Of a DNA stretch of 64,000 nt, positions 53,538 to 63,974 are shown one piece after another (positions within the stretch are counted from its first letter, which is position 1; each line of letters starts with the position of its first letter). The DNA is taken from contig NZ_CP034683.1 of NCBI RefSeq assembly GCF_003990335.1, positions 634,501 to 698,500 on the forward strand, written 5' to 3'. The notes beneath the pieces are model-generated. The model did no database searches. It was not told the DNA's origin and saw only the letters and a list, made by a program, of their open reading frames with translations. A program made the translations under genes and the position numbers. This stretch comes from Rheinheimera mangrovi. GTDB taxonomy: Bacteria > Pseudomonadota > Gammaproteobacteria > Enterobacterales > Alteromonadaceae.

Positions 53538-54701
53538 CTAAGATCCTGCGCGTTTCTGTAACCAGGTAATAGGGTTAATTGCCGTACCTTTTTGCCGGAT
53601 CTCAAAATACAATCCGGCTTGAGCCTGACCACCACTAGCTCCGACTAAAGCCACTGCTTCGCTGGCATTCACTGCTTCACCTGGTTTTTTTAATAAGGTT
53701 TGATTGTGGCCGTACAAGCTCATCACACCATTGCCATGATCCAATACGATCACCCAGCCATAACCTTTGAGCCAGTCGGCATAAATGACTTGACCATCAG
53801 CCACTGCTTTTACTTTTGAGCCTTCCGCCGCTGCTATTAAGATGCCGCGCGAACTGACACCGGCCAGACGTTTTTCACCATAACCCTGTAAAATATCACC
53901 TTGCACAGGCCAGGGTAATTTGCCTTTGGTTTTTGGCAAATTGATCCGTTTTTTTGCCGCGATAGCTGCAGCTTTTAATTTACCTAAGGTGTTTTGCAGG
54001 CTTTGTTCGTTTTGTTTCAGGTAGTCCAGTTGCTGTTCCTGATCCGTTAAAAAACTCTTCATTTTTTTCACTGAAGCCAACTGACTGGTTTTTGCTTCTG
54101 TCAGTTCTTGCTGCTGTTCTTTCAACTGGGCCTGTAATTCTTGCTGTTGTTCTGCTTTATCCTGTAACTCCAGCTCAACTTGCTTTAGCGAGTCCGCCGT
54201 TTGTTTAATTTTTTTGATCTGCTGCATACGTGCCTGATTCAAGTACTGATAATAAGTCAGTACCCGTTCCAGCTTATTACTGTCTTGCTGGTTCAGCAGC
54301 ATTTTGGTGTAATCATGTTCGCCAGTAACAAAAGCGCCCTTAAGTTGTTGTGCGAGTAAGGATTTTTGTAATTCGAAACTTTGTTGCAGTTGCTGCTGCT
54401 CTAATTCCAACTGCTGTTGTTGTTGCAGTACTTTGGCAAGTTCTTCATTACTTTGTCGAATTTGTTGTGCAAGCTTGGCCAGTGATTGGTCTGCCGATTT
54501 CAACAAATCCTGTGCTTTGGTAAAAGCTTTTTGTTGTTGCTTCAGTTCTTTTTCGGTTTGCTGAATTTTTCCTTTGAGCTGCGACAGTTCCTGCTGCACC
54601 TCTTTTTGATCCTGAGCCGCGACTGTTGCTGTGCCTAAACAGAGCAGCAGAGCTAAGCTCTGCTGCATCCTTATTCTAAAGTTGACGAGTCGTACTGGCA
54701 T
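53538..54701 (-). CDS. envC: Murein hydrolase activator EnvC
   Basis: A 387-residue exported protein. After a signal-like segment (QQSLALLLCLGTATVAA) there is a long coiled coil (about 35-240, glutamine-rich) and a degenerate LytM/M23 domain at the C-terminus (GILIAAAEGSKVKAVADGQV, VIVLDHGNGVMSLYGHNQ). The coiled coil contacts FtsX, and the LytM domain activates AmiA/B amidases at the septum. The ATG at 54701 overlaps the gpmI stop as TAATG, so translation is coupled. Confidence 0.92.
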   Translation of the reverse strand: MPVRLVNFRIRMQQSLALLLCLGTATVAAQDQKEVQQELSQLKGKIQQTEKELKQQQKAFTKAQDLLKSADQSLAKLAQQIRQSNEELAKVLQQQQQLELEQQQLQQSFELQKSLLAQQLKGAFVTGEHDYTKMLLNQQDSNKLERVLTYYQYLNQARMQQIKKIKQTADSLKQVELELQDKAEQQQELQAQLKEQQQELTEAKTSQLASVKKMKSFLTDQEQQLDYLKQNEQSLQNTLGKLKAAAIAAKKRINLPKTKGKLPWPVQGDILQGYGEKRLAGVSSRGILIAAAEGSKVKAVADGQVIYADWLKGYGWVIVLDHGNGVMSLYGHNQTLLKKPGEAVNASEAVALVGASGGQAQAGLYFEIRQKGTAINPITWLQKRAGS

Positions 54702-56242
54702 TAATTTGTCTTCATCAAAATTTTGCCTGTCATTTCAGCAGGGATAGGCATGCCCATTAAGTGCAGCATAGTTGGAGCTATATCACTTAAAATACCGCCT
54801 GAAGTCACTGCGGCGTTGCGGCCCACATAAATTAGTGGTACCGGATCGCTGGTATGGGCGGTGTGAGCCTGACCCGATTCCGGATCCATCATTTGCTCTG
54901 CATTACCATGGTCGGCGGTAATTAAACATTCTCCGCCCACTTGTTGTAATGCTTCAACCACTCGGCCAATGCAGTGATCGACGGCTTCAACTGCCTTAAT
55001 TGCGGCAGATAAAATACCGGTATGACCTACCATATCACCATTTGGATAATTACAGATGATCACATCAAACTCGCCGCTGTGAATGGCTCCCACCAGTTTG
55101 TTGGTCAGTTCGGTGGAATTCATTTCTGGCTGCAAATCGTAAGTGGCCACATTAGGCGATGGCACCAGAATACGTTGTTCACCGTCAAATACATCTTCAC
55201 GGCCACCGCTAAAGAAAAAGGTCACATGGGCATATTTTTCAGTTTCGGAAATACGTAACTGGGTTTTCTGGTGTTTTGCCAGCCATTCACCCAATACGTT
55301 GTCCAGGCTTTCTGGTGGATAAGCACAAGGCGCTTTAATATCGGCAGCGTATTCGGTCAACATCACAAAGCTTGCCAGTTGAGGCTGATACTCGCGGGCG
55401 AAACCTGCGAAGTCCGCATCAATAAAAGCGCGGCTGAACTGACGAGCACGGTCGGCACGGAAGTTCATAAAAATCAGGCTGTCGCCATCCTGCATTTTAA
55501 TTACATCGCCAGCAGCATTTTTAACGGCGGTCGCTTTAACAAATTCGTCATTTTCATCACGGCTATAAGCGGCTTTTAGTGCATCCACTGCAGTAGTGGC
55601 TGTAAACAATGCCTTGCCCTGAGTTAACAAGTCATAAGCCGCTTGCACACGATCCCAGCGTTTATCGCGGTCCATCGCAAAGTAACGGCCAATCACAGAG
55701 GCAACCTGGCCTACACCTATAGCTTTAAAGTGATCTTCCACCCGTTGCAATGAGGCTTCCGCACTGCGTGGTGGGGTGTCACGGCCATCTAAAAAGGCGT
55801 GCAGATAGATTTCAGTCGCGCCTTGTTGTTTGGCTAAATCAATCATCGCAATAATATGATCTTCGTGACTATGCACGCCACCTGGCGATAACAAGCCCAT
55901 CAGATGCACAGCTTTGCCATGGCGCACTGCAGCTTGTGTCGCTTCAACCAGCACTGGGTTGGTAAAGAAATCACCATCGTCAATAGCTTTGGTGATTCGG
56001 GTAAAATCCTGATACACCACGCGGCCTGAGCCTAAATTGACATGACCTACTTCAGAGTTACCCATCTGACCATCTGGCAAACCGACATCCAGACCAGAGC
56101 CTGAGATCAGCGTATGAGGATACTCTGCCCATAACTTGTCCATTACTGGGGTATTGGCTTGTAAAATGGCGTTGGAGTCACGTTCTTCTCTGTATCCCCA
56201 TCCATCCAATATCAGTAAGACTAACGGCTTTTTCGGCTGCAT
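54701..56242 (-). CDS. gpmI: 2,3-bisphosphoglycerate-independent phosphoglycerate mutase
   Basis: A 513-residue enzyme, one residue shorter than E. coli Gpm[10 protein letters not shown] opens it, [14 protein letters not shown] contains the catalytic serine, and [26 protein letters not shown] and [10 protein letters not shown] supply the manganese ligands. It interconverts 3- and 2-phosphoglycerate in glycolysis. The stop overlaps the envC start, and it is divergent from yibN. Confidence 0.96.
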   Translation of the reverse strand: MQPKKPLVLLILDGWGYREERDSNAILQANTPVMDKLWAEYPHTLISGSGLDVGLPDGQMGNSEVGHVNLGSGRVVYQDFTRITKAIDDGDFFTNPVLVEATQAAVRHGKAVHLMGLLSPGGVHSHEDHIIAMIDLAKQQGATEIYLHAFLDGRDTPPRSAEASLQRVEDHFKAIGVGQVASVIGRYFAMDRDKRWDRVQAAYDLLTQGKALFTATTAVDALKAAYSRDENDEFVKATAVKNAAGDVIKMQDGDSLIFMNFRADRARQFSRAFIDADFAGFAREYQPQLASFVMLTEYAADIKAPCAYPPESLDNVLGEWLAKHQKTQLRISETEKYAHVTFFFSGGREDVFDGEQRILVPSPNVATYDLQPEMNSTELTNKLVGAIHSGEFDVIICNYPNGDMVGHTGILSAAIKAVEAVDHCIGRVVEALQQVGGECLITADHGNAEQMMDPESGQAHTAHTSDPVPLIYVGRNAAVTSGGILSDIAPTMLHLMGMPIPAEMTGKILMKTN

Positions 56243-56419
56243 CTGGTAAGCTCCGTATCTTGTTGCTTGATCATCGTTTTGTTTGCCTATCTTACCTTGT
56301 TTTTCCTGTGAAAACAGTGACGAAATAGTACGGATAGGGCTTCAATGCTGCATTCTTTTATCAAACTAGGTATACTCGGCCGCAAAGTTTTGCTCCTGAA
56401 ATGAAACAGAATGGTGTTT

Positions 56420-56848
56420 ATGCAGCAATATATTGATTTTTTAAGTAATCATCCGTATCTGACGGCCGCTTGGGTGGCGTTATTTTTAGCCTTAATCGTC
56501 AGCTGGATTAAGTCGTTAACTTCGTCAGTAAAACAAATTACTCCCACCCAGTTGACGCTGATGGTGAACCGGGAAGATGCAACAGTCATCGACATCCGTG
56601 CGGAAGCAGATTTTAAAAAAGGTCATATCACCGGCGCCCGCCATCTGACAACGGAACAAATCAACACCCAAGCCGTTGCAGGACTTGAAAACAAAAAAGA
56701 CGCACCCATCATAGTAGTCTGTCAGGCTGGTATGTCTGCACAAGGCGCAGCCGCTACGTTGTCCAAACAAGGCTTTACTAAGGTCTTTGTTTTGCAGGGC
56801 GGCATGAGTACCTGGACAGGGGCAAACCTGCCTCTGGTTAAAAAGTAA
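56420..56848 (+). CDS. yibN: Membrane-anchored rhodanese-like protein
   Basis: A 142-residue protein with an N-terminal membrane helix (TAAWVALFLALIVSWIKSLT) and a rhodanese domain: DATVIDIRAEADFKKGHI, then IIVVCQAGMSAQGAA with the active-site cysteine, and VFVLQGGMSTW. Alignment by eye with E. coli YibN favours the ATG at 56420 over the one at 56411. It is the first gene of the yibN-grxC-secB-gpsA cluster, in the E. coli order. The sulfur acceptor is unknown. Confidence 0.85.
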   Translation: MQQYIDFLSNHPYLTAAWVALFLALIVSWIKSLTSSVKQITPTQLTLMVNREDATVIDIRAEADFKKGHITGARHLTTEQINTQAVAGLENKKDAPIIVVCQAGMSAQGAAATLSKQGFTKVFVLQGGMSTWTGANLPLVKK

Positions 56849-56867
56849 AACGTAAGTCGGAGCTCTG

Positions 56868-57125
56868 ATGGCACAAGTCACTATTTACACTAAGGCCTAT
56901 TGTCCTTATTGTGTTCGCGCTAAGGCGTTATTAAGTCAAAAGGGCGTTCAGTTTGACGAGATTAAAATCGACGAACAGCCAGAGTTGCGTCCAGCCATGA
57001 TTGAACGGGCCAATGGCCGTACTACAGTACCGCAAATTTTTATTGGCGATACTCATGTAGGTGGTTGTGACGATCTTTTTGCACTGGAAAATGCCGGTAC
57101 TTTGAATTCGATGCTCTCTGCCTGA
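56868..57125 (+). CDS. grxC: Glutaredoxin 3
   Basis: An 85-residue thioredoxin-fold protein with the dithiol active site AYCPYCVRA, TTVPQIFI (cis-proline) and HVGGCDDLFAL for glutathione binding. It reduces protein disulfides with glutathione in the cytoplasm. It sits between yibN and secB as in E. coli. Confidence 0.95.
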   Translation: MAQVTIYTKAYCPYCVRAKALLSQKGVQFDEIKIDEQPELRPAMIERANGRTTVPQIFIGDTHVGGCDDLFALENAGTLNSMLSA

Positions 57126-57177
57126 TTGCAGCGAGCTATCCAGCTATCACTAAATATTATTAAAACTAGGATTTATC

Positions 57178-57651
57178 ATGGCCGAACAACAAGCCGCGGA
57201 ACAATTTGCCATCCAGCGTATTTACGTCAAAGACATTTCTTATGAGTCACCTAACGCGCCGGCAATATTTCGCAAAGAGTGGCAGCCAGCTATTCAATTA
57301 GATTTGGACACTCGCAGCGAAAAGTTAGACGACAATACGTTTGAAGTGGTGTTATCTCTGACCGTGACCGCCCGTATCGAAGAAGAAGTGGCGTTTTTAT
57401 GTGAAGTGCAGCAGGCTGGTATTTTCAGCGTACCAGCGCTGGAAGATGCACAAATGGCGCATATGTTAGCGTCTTTCTGCCCCAATATTCTGTTCCCTTA
57501 TGCCCGCGAAGCGGTGTCTAACCTGGTGAACCGCGGTACTTTCCCACAATTAAATCTGGCACCTGTGAATTTTGATGCCTTATTTGCTCAATATGTACAA
57601 AAACGTCAGGCTGAAGCTCAGGCCCAGCAAGGCGTAGAACTACAGTCTTAA
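57178..57651 (+). CDS. secB: Protein-export chaperone SecB
   Basis: A 157-residue protein close to the E. coli length. [19 protein letters not shown] and [18 protein letters not shown] (two of the most conserved SecB segments) are present, with [19 protein letters not shown] at the C-terminus. It keeps preproteins unfolded and delivers them to SecA. The gpsA gene starts 1 base after its stop, so the two are co-transcribed. Confidence 0.96.
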   Translation: MAEQQAAEQFAIQRIYVKDISYESPNAPAIFRKEWQPAIQLDLDTRSEKLDDNTFEVVLSLTVTARIEEEVAFLCEVQQAGIFSVPALEDAQMAHMLASFCPNILFPYAREAVSNLVNRGTFPQLNLAPVNFDALFAQYVQKRQAEAQAQQGVELQS

Positions 57652-57652
57652 G

Positions 57653-58651
57653 ATGAACGCTGCAATTGCTGTGTTAGGGGCGGGCTCGTATGGGACCGCC
57701 CTTGCTATTTCGCTGGCCCGTAATGGTAATCCAACTCTGTTGTGGGGCCGGAACGCTGATGATATTCGTGTGATGACCGAACAGCGGATGAATCAGCGCT
57801 ATTTGCCGGACATCCGCTTGCCGGATTCTTTGGCTGTGACTGATGATCTGGCGTACGCAGTAGGGTCATGCCGGGATATTTTATTGTCCGTGCCCAGTCA
57901 TGCTTTTGCTGACACCTTAAGAGATATTAAGCCTTTTCTTCAGCATAATGCCCGTGTCGCCTGGGCAACAAAAGGTTTAGAGCCTGAAACTGGCCGCTTG
58001 CTGCAAGATGTCGCCAAAGAAATTCTCGGCGAAGAAGTGTCCTTAGCTGTGTTGTCAGGTCCAACCTTTGCTAAAGAATTGGCCAAAGGTTTGCCTACAG
58101 CTATTTCTTTATCCTCCACAGATCCTGAATTTATTACCACCTTATCCGACTTATTGCATTGCACTAAAACATTCAGGGTTTATACCAATCCTGATTTTAT
58201 TGGCGTGCAACTCGGTGGTGCGGTGAAAAACGTTATTGCTATAGGTGCCGGTATGGCCGATGGTATTGGCTTTGGTGCTAATGCCCGTACAGCTTTAATT
58301 ACCCGTGGTTTAACGGAAATGTGCCGTTTAGGTTGTGCCTTAGGTGCGAAAAAAGAAACCTTTATGGGCATGGCGGGTTTAGGTGATTTAGTTTTAACCT
58401 GCACAGACAACCAGTCCCGCAACAGACGCTTTGGTTTGTTGTTAGGTGAAGGCAAAGGTGTAGACGAAGCCATGACAACCATAGGTCAGGTGGTGGAAGG
58501 TTACCGTAATGCCAAGGAAGTCTTTAATCTGGCGCAACGTGTCGGTGTAGAAATGCCTATTACCGAGCAAATTTACCAGGTGTTGTATCAGGGCAAAGAT
58601 GCGCGTTTGGCGGCGATGGATCTACTAGGCCGTGAAAAACGCGACGAATAG
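57653..58651 (+). CDS. gpsA: Glycerol-3-phosphate dehydrogenase [NAD(P)+]
   Basis: A 332-residue enzyme that makes sn-glycerol-3-phosphate for phospholipids. The N-terminal dinucleotide motif is [19 protein letters not shown], followed by [17 protein letters not shown] with the conserved lysine and [16 protein letters not shown], then [20 protein letters not shown]. It directly follows secB and ends the cluster, with the tandem repeat block beginning within 10 bases of its stop. Confidence 0.96.
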   Translation: MNAAIAVLGAGSYGTALAISLARNGNPTLLWGRNADDIRVMTEQRMNQRYLPDIRLPDSLAVTDDLAYAVGSCRDILLSVPSHAFADTLRDIKPFLQHNARVAWATKGLEPETGRLLQDVAKEILGEEVSLAVLSGPTFAKELAKGLPTAISLSSTDPEFITTLSDLLHCTKTFRVYTNPDFIGVQLGGAVKNVIAIGAGMADGIGFGANARTALITRGLTEMCRLGCALGAKKETFMGMAGLGDLVLTCTDNQSRNRRFGLLLGEGKGVDEAMTTIGQVVEGYRNAKEVFNLAQRVGVEMPITEQIYQVLYQGKDARLAAMDLLGREKRDE

Positions 58652-59459
58652 TTTAGCCGTCGTACTTGAAGCTGCAGCTTTGTTGGCTGCACGCTTTCGC
58701 TCCAGTAACATAGTGAACTATGCGCCTGGGGTCTCGTTCATTTGTCGCCTAGCTGCAACACCAACTACTTAGGGTAAACGGCCGTCGTACTTGAAGCTGC
58801 AGCTTTGTTGGCTGCACGCTTTCGCCCCAGTCACATAGTGAACTATGCTCCTGGGGTCTCAATCTCTTGCCGCCTCGCTGCAACTCCAACTACTTAGGCT
58901 AAAAGTCCCCGTCGTATTTGGCGCCGCAGCGTTGTTGCCTGCATTCTCTCGCCCCAGTCGCATAGACTGCTATGCTCCTGGAGTCTCGTTCATTTGTCGC
59001 CTAGCTGCAACACCAACTACTTAGGGTAAACGGCCGTCGTACTTGAAGCTGCAGCTTTGTTGGCTGCACGCTTTCGCTCCAGTAACATAGTGAACTATGC
59101 TCCTGGGGTCTCGTTCATTTGTCGCCTAGCTGCAACACCAACTACTTAGGGTAAACGGCCGTCGTACTTGAAGCTGCAGCTTTGTTGGCTGCACGCTTTC
59201 GCTCCAGTCGCATAGACTGCTATGCTCCTGGGGTCTCGTTCATTTGTCGCCTAGCTGCAACACCAACTACTTAGGGTAAACGGCCGTCGTATTTGAAGCT
59301 GCAGCTTTGTTGGCTGCACGCTTTCGCTCCAGTAACATAGTGAACTATGCTCCTGGGGTCTCAATCTCTTGCCGCCTCGCTGCAACTCCAACTACTTAGG
59401 CTAAAATACCCCGTCGTATTTGAAGCTGCAGTAACGGGCTGGGATAAACCAAGCCCCTA
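58652..59459. repeat. Tandem block of the 125-bp palindromic repeat, copy group D
   Basis: Six full copies start at about 58658, 58783, 58909, 59034, 59159 and 59284, and a seventh at 59411 is cut off after about 25 bases. The period is 125-127 bases. Each begins GTCGTACTTGAAGCTGCAG or GTCGTATTTGAAGCTGCAG, has a central palindrome (CATAGTGAACTATG or CATAGACTGCTATG), and ends in GCTGCAAC(A/T)CCAACTACTTAG. The copies are near-identical, pointing to recent tandem expansion. The block lies between two convergent genes. Confidence 0.9.
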
Positions 59460-62400
59460 CTACTCTGTCCTTGGCTCTTTATCCAGTAGCAAGGCGATTT
59501 GTTCTGGCTGGACTGGTGGGCTAAACAGATAACCTTGCACTACCTGACAGCCCATTACATGCAGTAGATAAGCCTGCATTTCAGTTTCTACACCTTCTGC
59601 CACTACTGCTATTTTCAGATAACCGGCCAGCCGGATTATGGTGGACGTAATATTCCGGTCTTGTTCGGACATATCCATATCCTTGATAAAAGCCCGATCG
59701 ATTTTTAAGGTGTCGATAGGGAACCGCTTCAGGTAACCCAAAGACGAATAACCAGTACCAAAATCATCCAGCGCCAGAGTAAAACCTATAGCTTTAAGTT
59801 GATGCATCACCTCAAGGCAGTGTTCAGCATCACGCATCATGGCTGTCTCTGTGATTTCCAGCTCCAGTAAACTGGCGTCCAGCTTATAGTGCTGCAGTTC
59901 CTGTTGTAAGAAGTCCAACAAGTCAGGCTGTTGTAGTTGCTGCACCGACAGATTCACCGCAACCCGGCCTCGCATCCGGCCTTGTTGTTGCCATTGCTGA
60001 ATTTGAGCACAAACCTGACTGAACACCAGACGGTCCAGTTGAATGATCACGCCATTTTCTTCAGCAATAGGAATAAACATCAGAGGGGAAACCATGCCTC
60101 TGGCCGGATTATGCCAGCGGCATAAGGCTTCATACCCTACTATGGTATTGCTGCCGACATTGTATTTAGGCTGATACACCACTTTAAATTCGCCTTGACT
60201 GATACCGCGCCATAAATCGCTTTCCAAAGCCAAATATTCAGGAGTGCGTTGCAGCATTTTGTCATTAAAGAACTGAGCGTTGTTACGGCCCATTTGTTTA
60301 GCATGGTGCAGTGCCGTATCCGCGCTGCGTAATAAAATGTCAGAAGAGCGGCCATCGTCAGGGTAGATTGCTATACCAATACTGGCGGTCAGAGTGATTT
60401 CCAAATCGCCCAATGCCAGCGGCTGGCGGATTTGCAGCAGCAATTGCAGACTCAGGCGATTCAGCAACAGATCAAATTGTTCGACACTAAAATGCGATGG
60501 CACCAGAATGGCAAACTCATCCACGCCTAATTTCGCCAGAATATAGCCAGACGGTAGTTGTTTTTGCAGGCGTTCAGCGACCATCTGCAGCAGCATATTG
60601 CCACTGTCATGGCCTAATGAATCGTTAATTTTGGCGAAGCGGTCTAAATCGACCAGTAATACAGCAAAGTGAGGAAAACGGCTGCTGCAGCTGAAAAAGG
60701 CTCTGTCCAGATGCTCCAGAAATAAAGCACGGTTAGGTAATTGGGTTAACGGATCACGAGTGCTTAGTTTACGTAGTTCCCGTTCATTCAGCTTGCGGTT
60801 AGTCACATCGGAAAATATCGCCAGATAGAGTTTTGGTTCCAGCGCACCTTTCCCTGATAGTAAGGTAATAGCTAAGGATAAAGCAAAGCTATCGCCATTG
60901 GCTTTTTTACTCCAGACCTCACCACGCCAGAAGCTGAACTGCTGCAACTGTTGAACTATGGTTTTCAGCAGTTCTGTCTGATGGCCCTGGGCTGTGTATA
61001 GTTGTAAAGTTTTACCTTCTATCTGGGTAACGTCGAAGCCTGTGATCTGACAAAAGGCCTGATTCACTTTTTCAATCCGAAGTTGCTCGTCGCCTAACCA
61101 GACTGCATCCTGAGTATTGTCGAACAGGGAGCTAATCATCAGCTGTTGCTCCAGACTTTGATGCAAGCGGTTTTGATGCACACGGTAGCGCCATAACAGC
61201 AAAGCAAGCATGACCACGGATACAAATAACATCAACCACAACCAGCTCTGCTGGATCCACCAGTAGCGGTTAAACTGCAACTGGTAATCGCCAGCCTGCT
61301 GCCAGCTCAAACCATCCTGACTGGCTTCGACAGACAGCTGATAGTCGCCGCTGTTGTCCAGTTGCAGTTTGAATTGTCGTTGTGGGTAAGTCAGCATCAC
61401 CGCAGGAGCTTTATCCAGACTGTAGCGAAAGTAGTTCCATTGTTTGCCTGCCGTTGGGTAGTGGCTCAAACGAAACTGTAGTTGTGGCCCCCAGCTGTCC
61501 AGTTGTAATAGGTGGTCCTGTTGTTTCAGGTGTTGGCCATTTTCCGCAAGCAGTTCAATGCGTAATGGATTGGCTATTGTTGCAGCGTATTGTTGATCCA
61601 ACGGCAGCTGGTAGTGACCAATGGAGCTATTGATCTGTAGCTGATGATCCACTAGTTGAACCTGAAATGGCAGTAATTGTTCGCCCTGGTTCAATTGCCA
61701 TTGCAGCAAAGACTGATCGGCCAGATGAAGTAAGTTTAACTGCTGTCTGGACCAGAGCCAGAGATGCTGGTCCTGCTTCAGCATATGCAGCTGTTGCCAG
61801 GGAACCTGCCATTTATTCTGCAATAACAGGGTTAGCTTGGTTGTATTGCGTTGAACTTCGTAGTGATACAGCTGATCGGGTGTCAGCAGCCATAACTCTT
61901 GTTGCTCTGGGACTAAATCCTGTATCTGTCGCACATCCAGGCAGGGTGGTGCAACACAAGGGCCTACATCATAGGTGCGCAGTTGCTGCTCTGCCAGTTG
62001 ATAAGAATAAATCCTGTTGCTGCCGGTCAACCATAACTGTCCTGAATGGTAACGCAGTAAAAACCAACTGGCTTGATCACTGAGTAGAACCGGGCGTTCA
62101 GAGCTCTGATCCCATTGCCATAATCCTTGATTGGTCAGATACCAAAATTGCTGTTCAGACAGGGCCACATCCAGCACTGCATCTTGTAGCGGCAACCAAT
62201 TGGCCGTGGCGTCGTCGTAACGCCAGATTTGCTGGCCGACCCAGACAAAATACTGTTGTTGATACCAGAATTTTTTTAGCTGCTCCAATGCAAAGGGAAA
62301 GACTAGCGTTTGCTTCTTATTTTGCTCTGGTGTCACCCGCGTAAGCTGTTGTTGTTCTAATTGCCAGCTTTGATTTGTATTGTCCCATAACAGAGTTTTA

Positions 62401-63338
62401 TCTGTTGGCTGAACTGTTAAAGCAGAAGCTTGCGCCAAAGCTAAAGCGCCGGCTGAGTCTGCCAACCAGATATTCTGATGGCGATCGGCGAAGAGCTGCA
62501 CCCAAGGCTGAGCCAGTTGTTGCGTTTGCCAGCTTTTGTTGTCTTTTTGATAAAGATAAAGTTTCTGTGCAGAGAGCAGCCATACCTGGCCTAAAGGGTC
62601 TACTTCCATAGCTGTGGCGTAAAAGTTCTCAGGTGTAGCTACACGCTGCGGCTGTTGTTCTTTTAGCTGATAGAGTGTTTGATTTTGTACCAACAACCAC
62701 AGCTGTTGATCAGGTCCTAAAGCTAAATCGGTTTGCTGAGGCAAATTCACCGGGTAATGTTGCCAACTTTGGCTGACTAAATCATAACGGGCCAATTTGG
62801 CGTCTTTCGACCATAACCATAAATGTAAGCCATCACTGACCCCCTGAGCCCAGCCTGCTGCTGTGCTGCTGCCACGCCACAATAGTTTGGCGTCTGTGGA
62901 TTCAACCGACCATTGCCAGATTTCCTGTTCAGTCAAAATCAACGGAATAGAGTTGCCGGATAAGAACAGCCCTTTGATGGCTTCTTTACTTTGCCAAATT
63001 TGACGGAATTCACCGCTTTGTTGTTCAAACAGCCAAAGCTGGTCGACACTGGCCAGCCATAATCTATGCTGGTCCAGCGTCAGCAACTGCACTAAAGATT
63101 GAGTTTGTAATTCACCGGGCAAGGTGTAGGACTGATGATCATGGCCGTCAAAACGGTGCAGTTGAGTGCTGGTACTCCACCACAACAACCCCGATTTATC
63201 TTGAGTAAAGAGCTCAATGGCTAAATGCTGTGACTGGCGGGAATGCACCATAGGCTGCACCTGCAAATAGGCATGAATACCATTGCTGCAGCATAACAGC
63301 CAAAGCGCCAGACAAAATTTAAGGCAACGCAGCAGCAT
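59460..63338 (-). CDS. Periplasmic beta-propeller sensor with PAS, GGDEF and EAL domains
   Basis: A 1292-residue membrane signalling protein. After a signal-like helix it has a long WD/Reg_prop-like propeller (about 30-620, many SGLLWWSTSTQLHRFDG-like Trp/Leu repeats), a Y_Y_Y-like domain, a membrane helix (WLWLMLFVSVVMLALLLWRY), a PAS domain, a GGDEF domain (about 860-1030) and an EAL domain. The cyclase signature reads GVDEF instead of GGDEF. EAL residues look intact: YEALCRWH, EITETAMM and DDFGTGYSSL. It is thus probably a c-di-GMP phosphodiesterase driven by an extracellular ligand. Confidence 0.9.
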   Translation of the reverse strand: MLLRCLKFCLALWLLCCSNGIHAYLQVQPMVHSRQSQHLAIELFTQDKSGLLWWSTSTQLHRFDGHDHQSYTLPGELQTQSLVQLLTLDQHRLWLASVDQLWLFEQQSGEFRQIWQSKEAIKGLFLSGNSIPLILTEQEIWQWSVESTDAKLLWRGSSTAAGWAQGVSDGLHLWLWSKDAKLARYDLVSQSWQHYPVNLPQQTDLALGPDQQLWLLVQNQTLYQLKEQQPQRVATPENFYATAMEVDPLGQVWLLSAQKLYLYQKDNKSWQTQQLAQPWVQLFADRHQNIWLADSAGALALAQASALTVQPTDKTLLWDNTNQSWQLEQQQLTRVTPEQNKKQTLVFPFALEQLKKFWYQQQYFVWVGQQIWRYDDATANWLPLQDAVLDVALSEQQFWYLTNQGLWQWDQSSERPVLLSDQASWFLLRYHSGQLWLTGSNRIYSYQLAEQQLRTYDVGPCVAPPCLDVRQIQDLVPEQQELWLLTPDQLYHYEVQRNTTKLTLLLQNKWQVPWQQLHMLKQDQHLWLWSRQQLNLLHLADQSLLQWQLNQGEQLLPFQVQLVDHQLQINSSIGHYQLPLDQQYAATIANPLRIELLAENGQHLKQQDHLLQLDSWGPQLQFRLSHYPTAGKQWNYFRYSLDKAPAVMLTYPQRQFKLQLDNSGDYQLSVEASQDGLSWQQAGDYQLQFNRYWWIQQSWLWLMLFVSVVMLALLLWRYRVHQNRLHQSLEQQLMISSLFDNTQDAVWLGDEQLRIEKVNQAFCQITGFDVTQIEGKTLQLYTAQGHQTELLKTIVQQLQQFSFWRGEVWSKKANGDSFALSLAITLLSGKGALEPKLYLAIFSDVTNRKLNERELRKLSTRDPLTQLPNRALFLEHLDRAFFSCSSRFPHFAVLLVDLDRFAKINDSLGHDSGNMLLQMVAERLQKQLPSGYILAKLGVDEFAILVPSHFSVEQFDLLLNRLSLQLLLQIRQPLALGDLEITLTASIGIAIYPDDGRSSDILLRSADTALHHAKQMGRNNAQFFNDKMLQRTPEYLALESDLWRGISQGEFKVVYQPKYNVGSNTIVGYEALCRWHNPARGMVSPLMFIPIAEENGVIIQLDRLVFSQVCAQIQQWQQQGRMRGRVAVNLSVQQLQQPDLLDFLQQELQHYKLDASLLELEITETAMMRDAEHCLEVMHQLKAIGFTLALDDFGTGYSSLGYLKRFPIDTLKIDRAFIKDMDMSEQDRNITSTIIRLAGYLKIAVVAEGVETEMQAYLLHVMGCQVVQGYLFSPPVQPEQIALLLDKEPRTE

Positions 63339-63422
63339 CTGAATTCATTCCCCGGGCAATTTTTTAAGACAAATCAGCAAGCTGAGTAACACTATAGCTC
63401 TATGTTTTCAAGCTTGGCAAAC

Positions 63423-63890
63423 TCAGGGTCTGGCACCTGCATAACCCAGTTGGCGCCAGGATTCATAAACAAATACTGAGACTGCATTAGACAAGTTCAT
63501 CGAACGGCTGTCCGGTGTCATCGGAATTCGCAGCCACTGCTCTTTGGGCAAGGTGGCCAGTAAATCTGCAGGTAAACCACGGCTTTCCGGCCCAAATACC
63601 AGTGCATCGCCTAATTGGTATGCCGCATCACTGTGGTGATTACTGCCTTTGGTGGTGCAGGCGAAAACCCGGGTTGGTTTGACGTCAGTTAAAAAGGCAG
63701 CAAAGTTGGCATGACGTTTCACATCGGCAAATTCATGATAATCCAGGCCCGCTCTTTTAATGCGTTTGTCATCCCAGGCAAAACCCAATGGCTCAATTAA
63801 ATGCAGGCGAAAGCCTGTATTGGCACAAAGGCGGATAATATTGCCGGTATTAGGCGGAATTTCAGGTTCATATAACACTATGTCTAACAT
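63423..63890 (-). CDS. trmL: tRNA (cytidine/uridine-2'-O-)-methyltransferase TrmL
   Basis: A 155-residue SPOUT-class enzyme, near the 157 of E. coli TrmL. It has [20 protein letters not shown], then [32 protein letters not shown] and [18 protein letters not shown] with the knotted SAM pocket. It methylates the 2-prime oxygen of the wobble nucleotide of tRNA-Leu. The start is the ATG at 63890; an open frame runs 17 codons further upstream with no homologous sequence. Confidence 0.93.
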   Translation of the reverse strand: MLDIVLYEPEIPPNTGNIIRLCANTGFRLHLIEPLGFAWDDKRIKRAGLDYHEFADVKRHANFAAFLTDVKPTRVFACTTKGSNHHSDAAYQLGDALVFGPESRGLPADLLATLPKEQWLRIPMTPDSRSMNLSNAVSVFVYESWRQLGYAGARP

Positions 63891-63974
63891 GATGATTTCC
63901 AATTTTTTAAGCACTGTGAGTGTATCAAAATTGGCGTACAATGCCTATGGATGCAGATAACGAATGAGGCTGAC

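Noticed and set aside
58652..59459. The 125-bp tandem copies considered as a CRISPR array.
   Set aside because: The whole 125-bp unit is repeated with no unique spacers, and there are no cas genes nearby.
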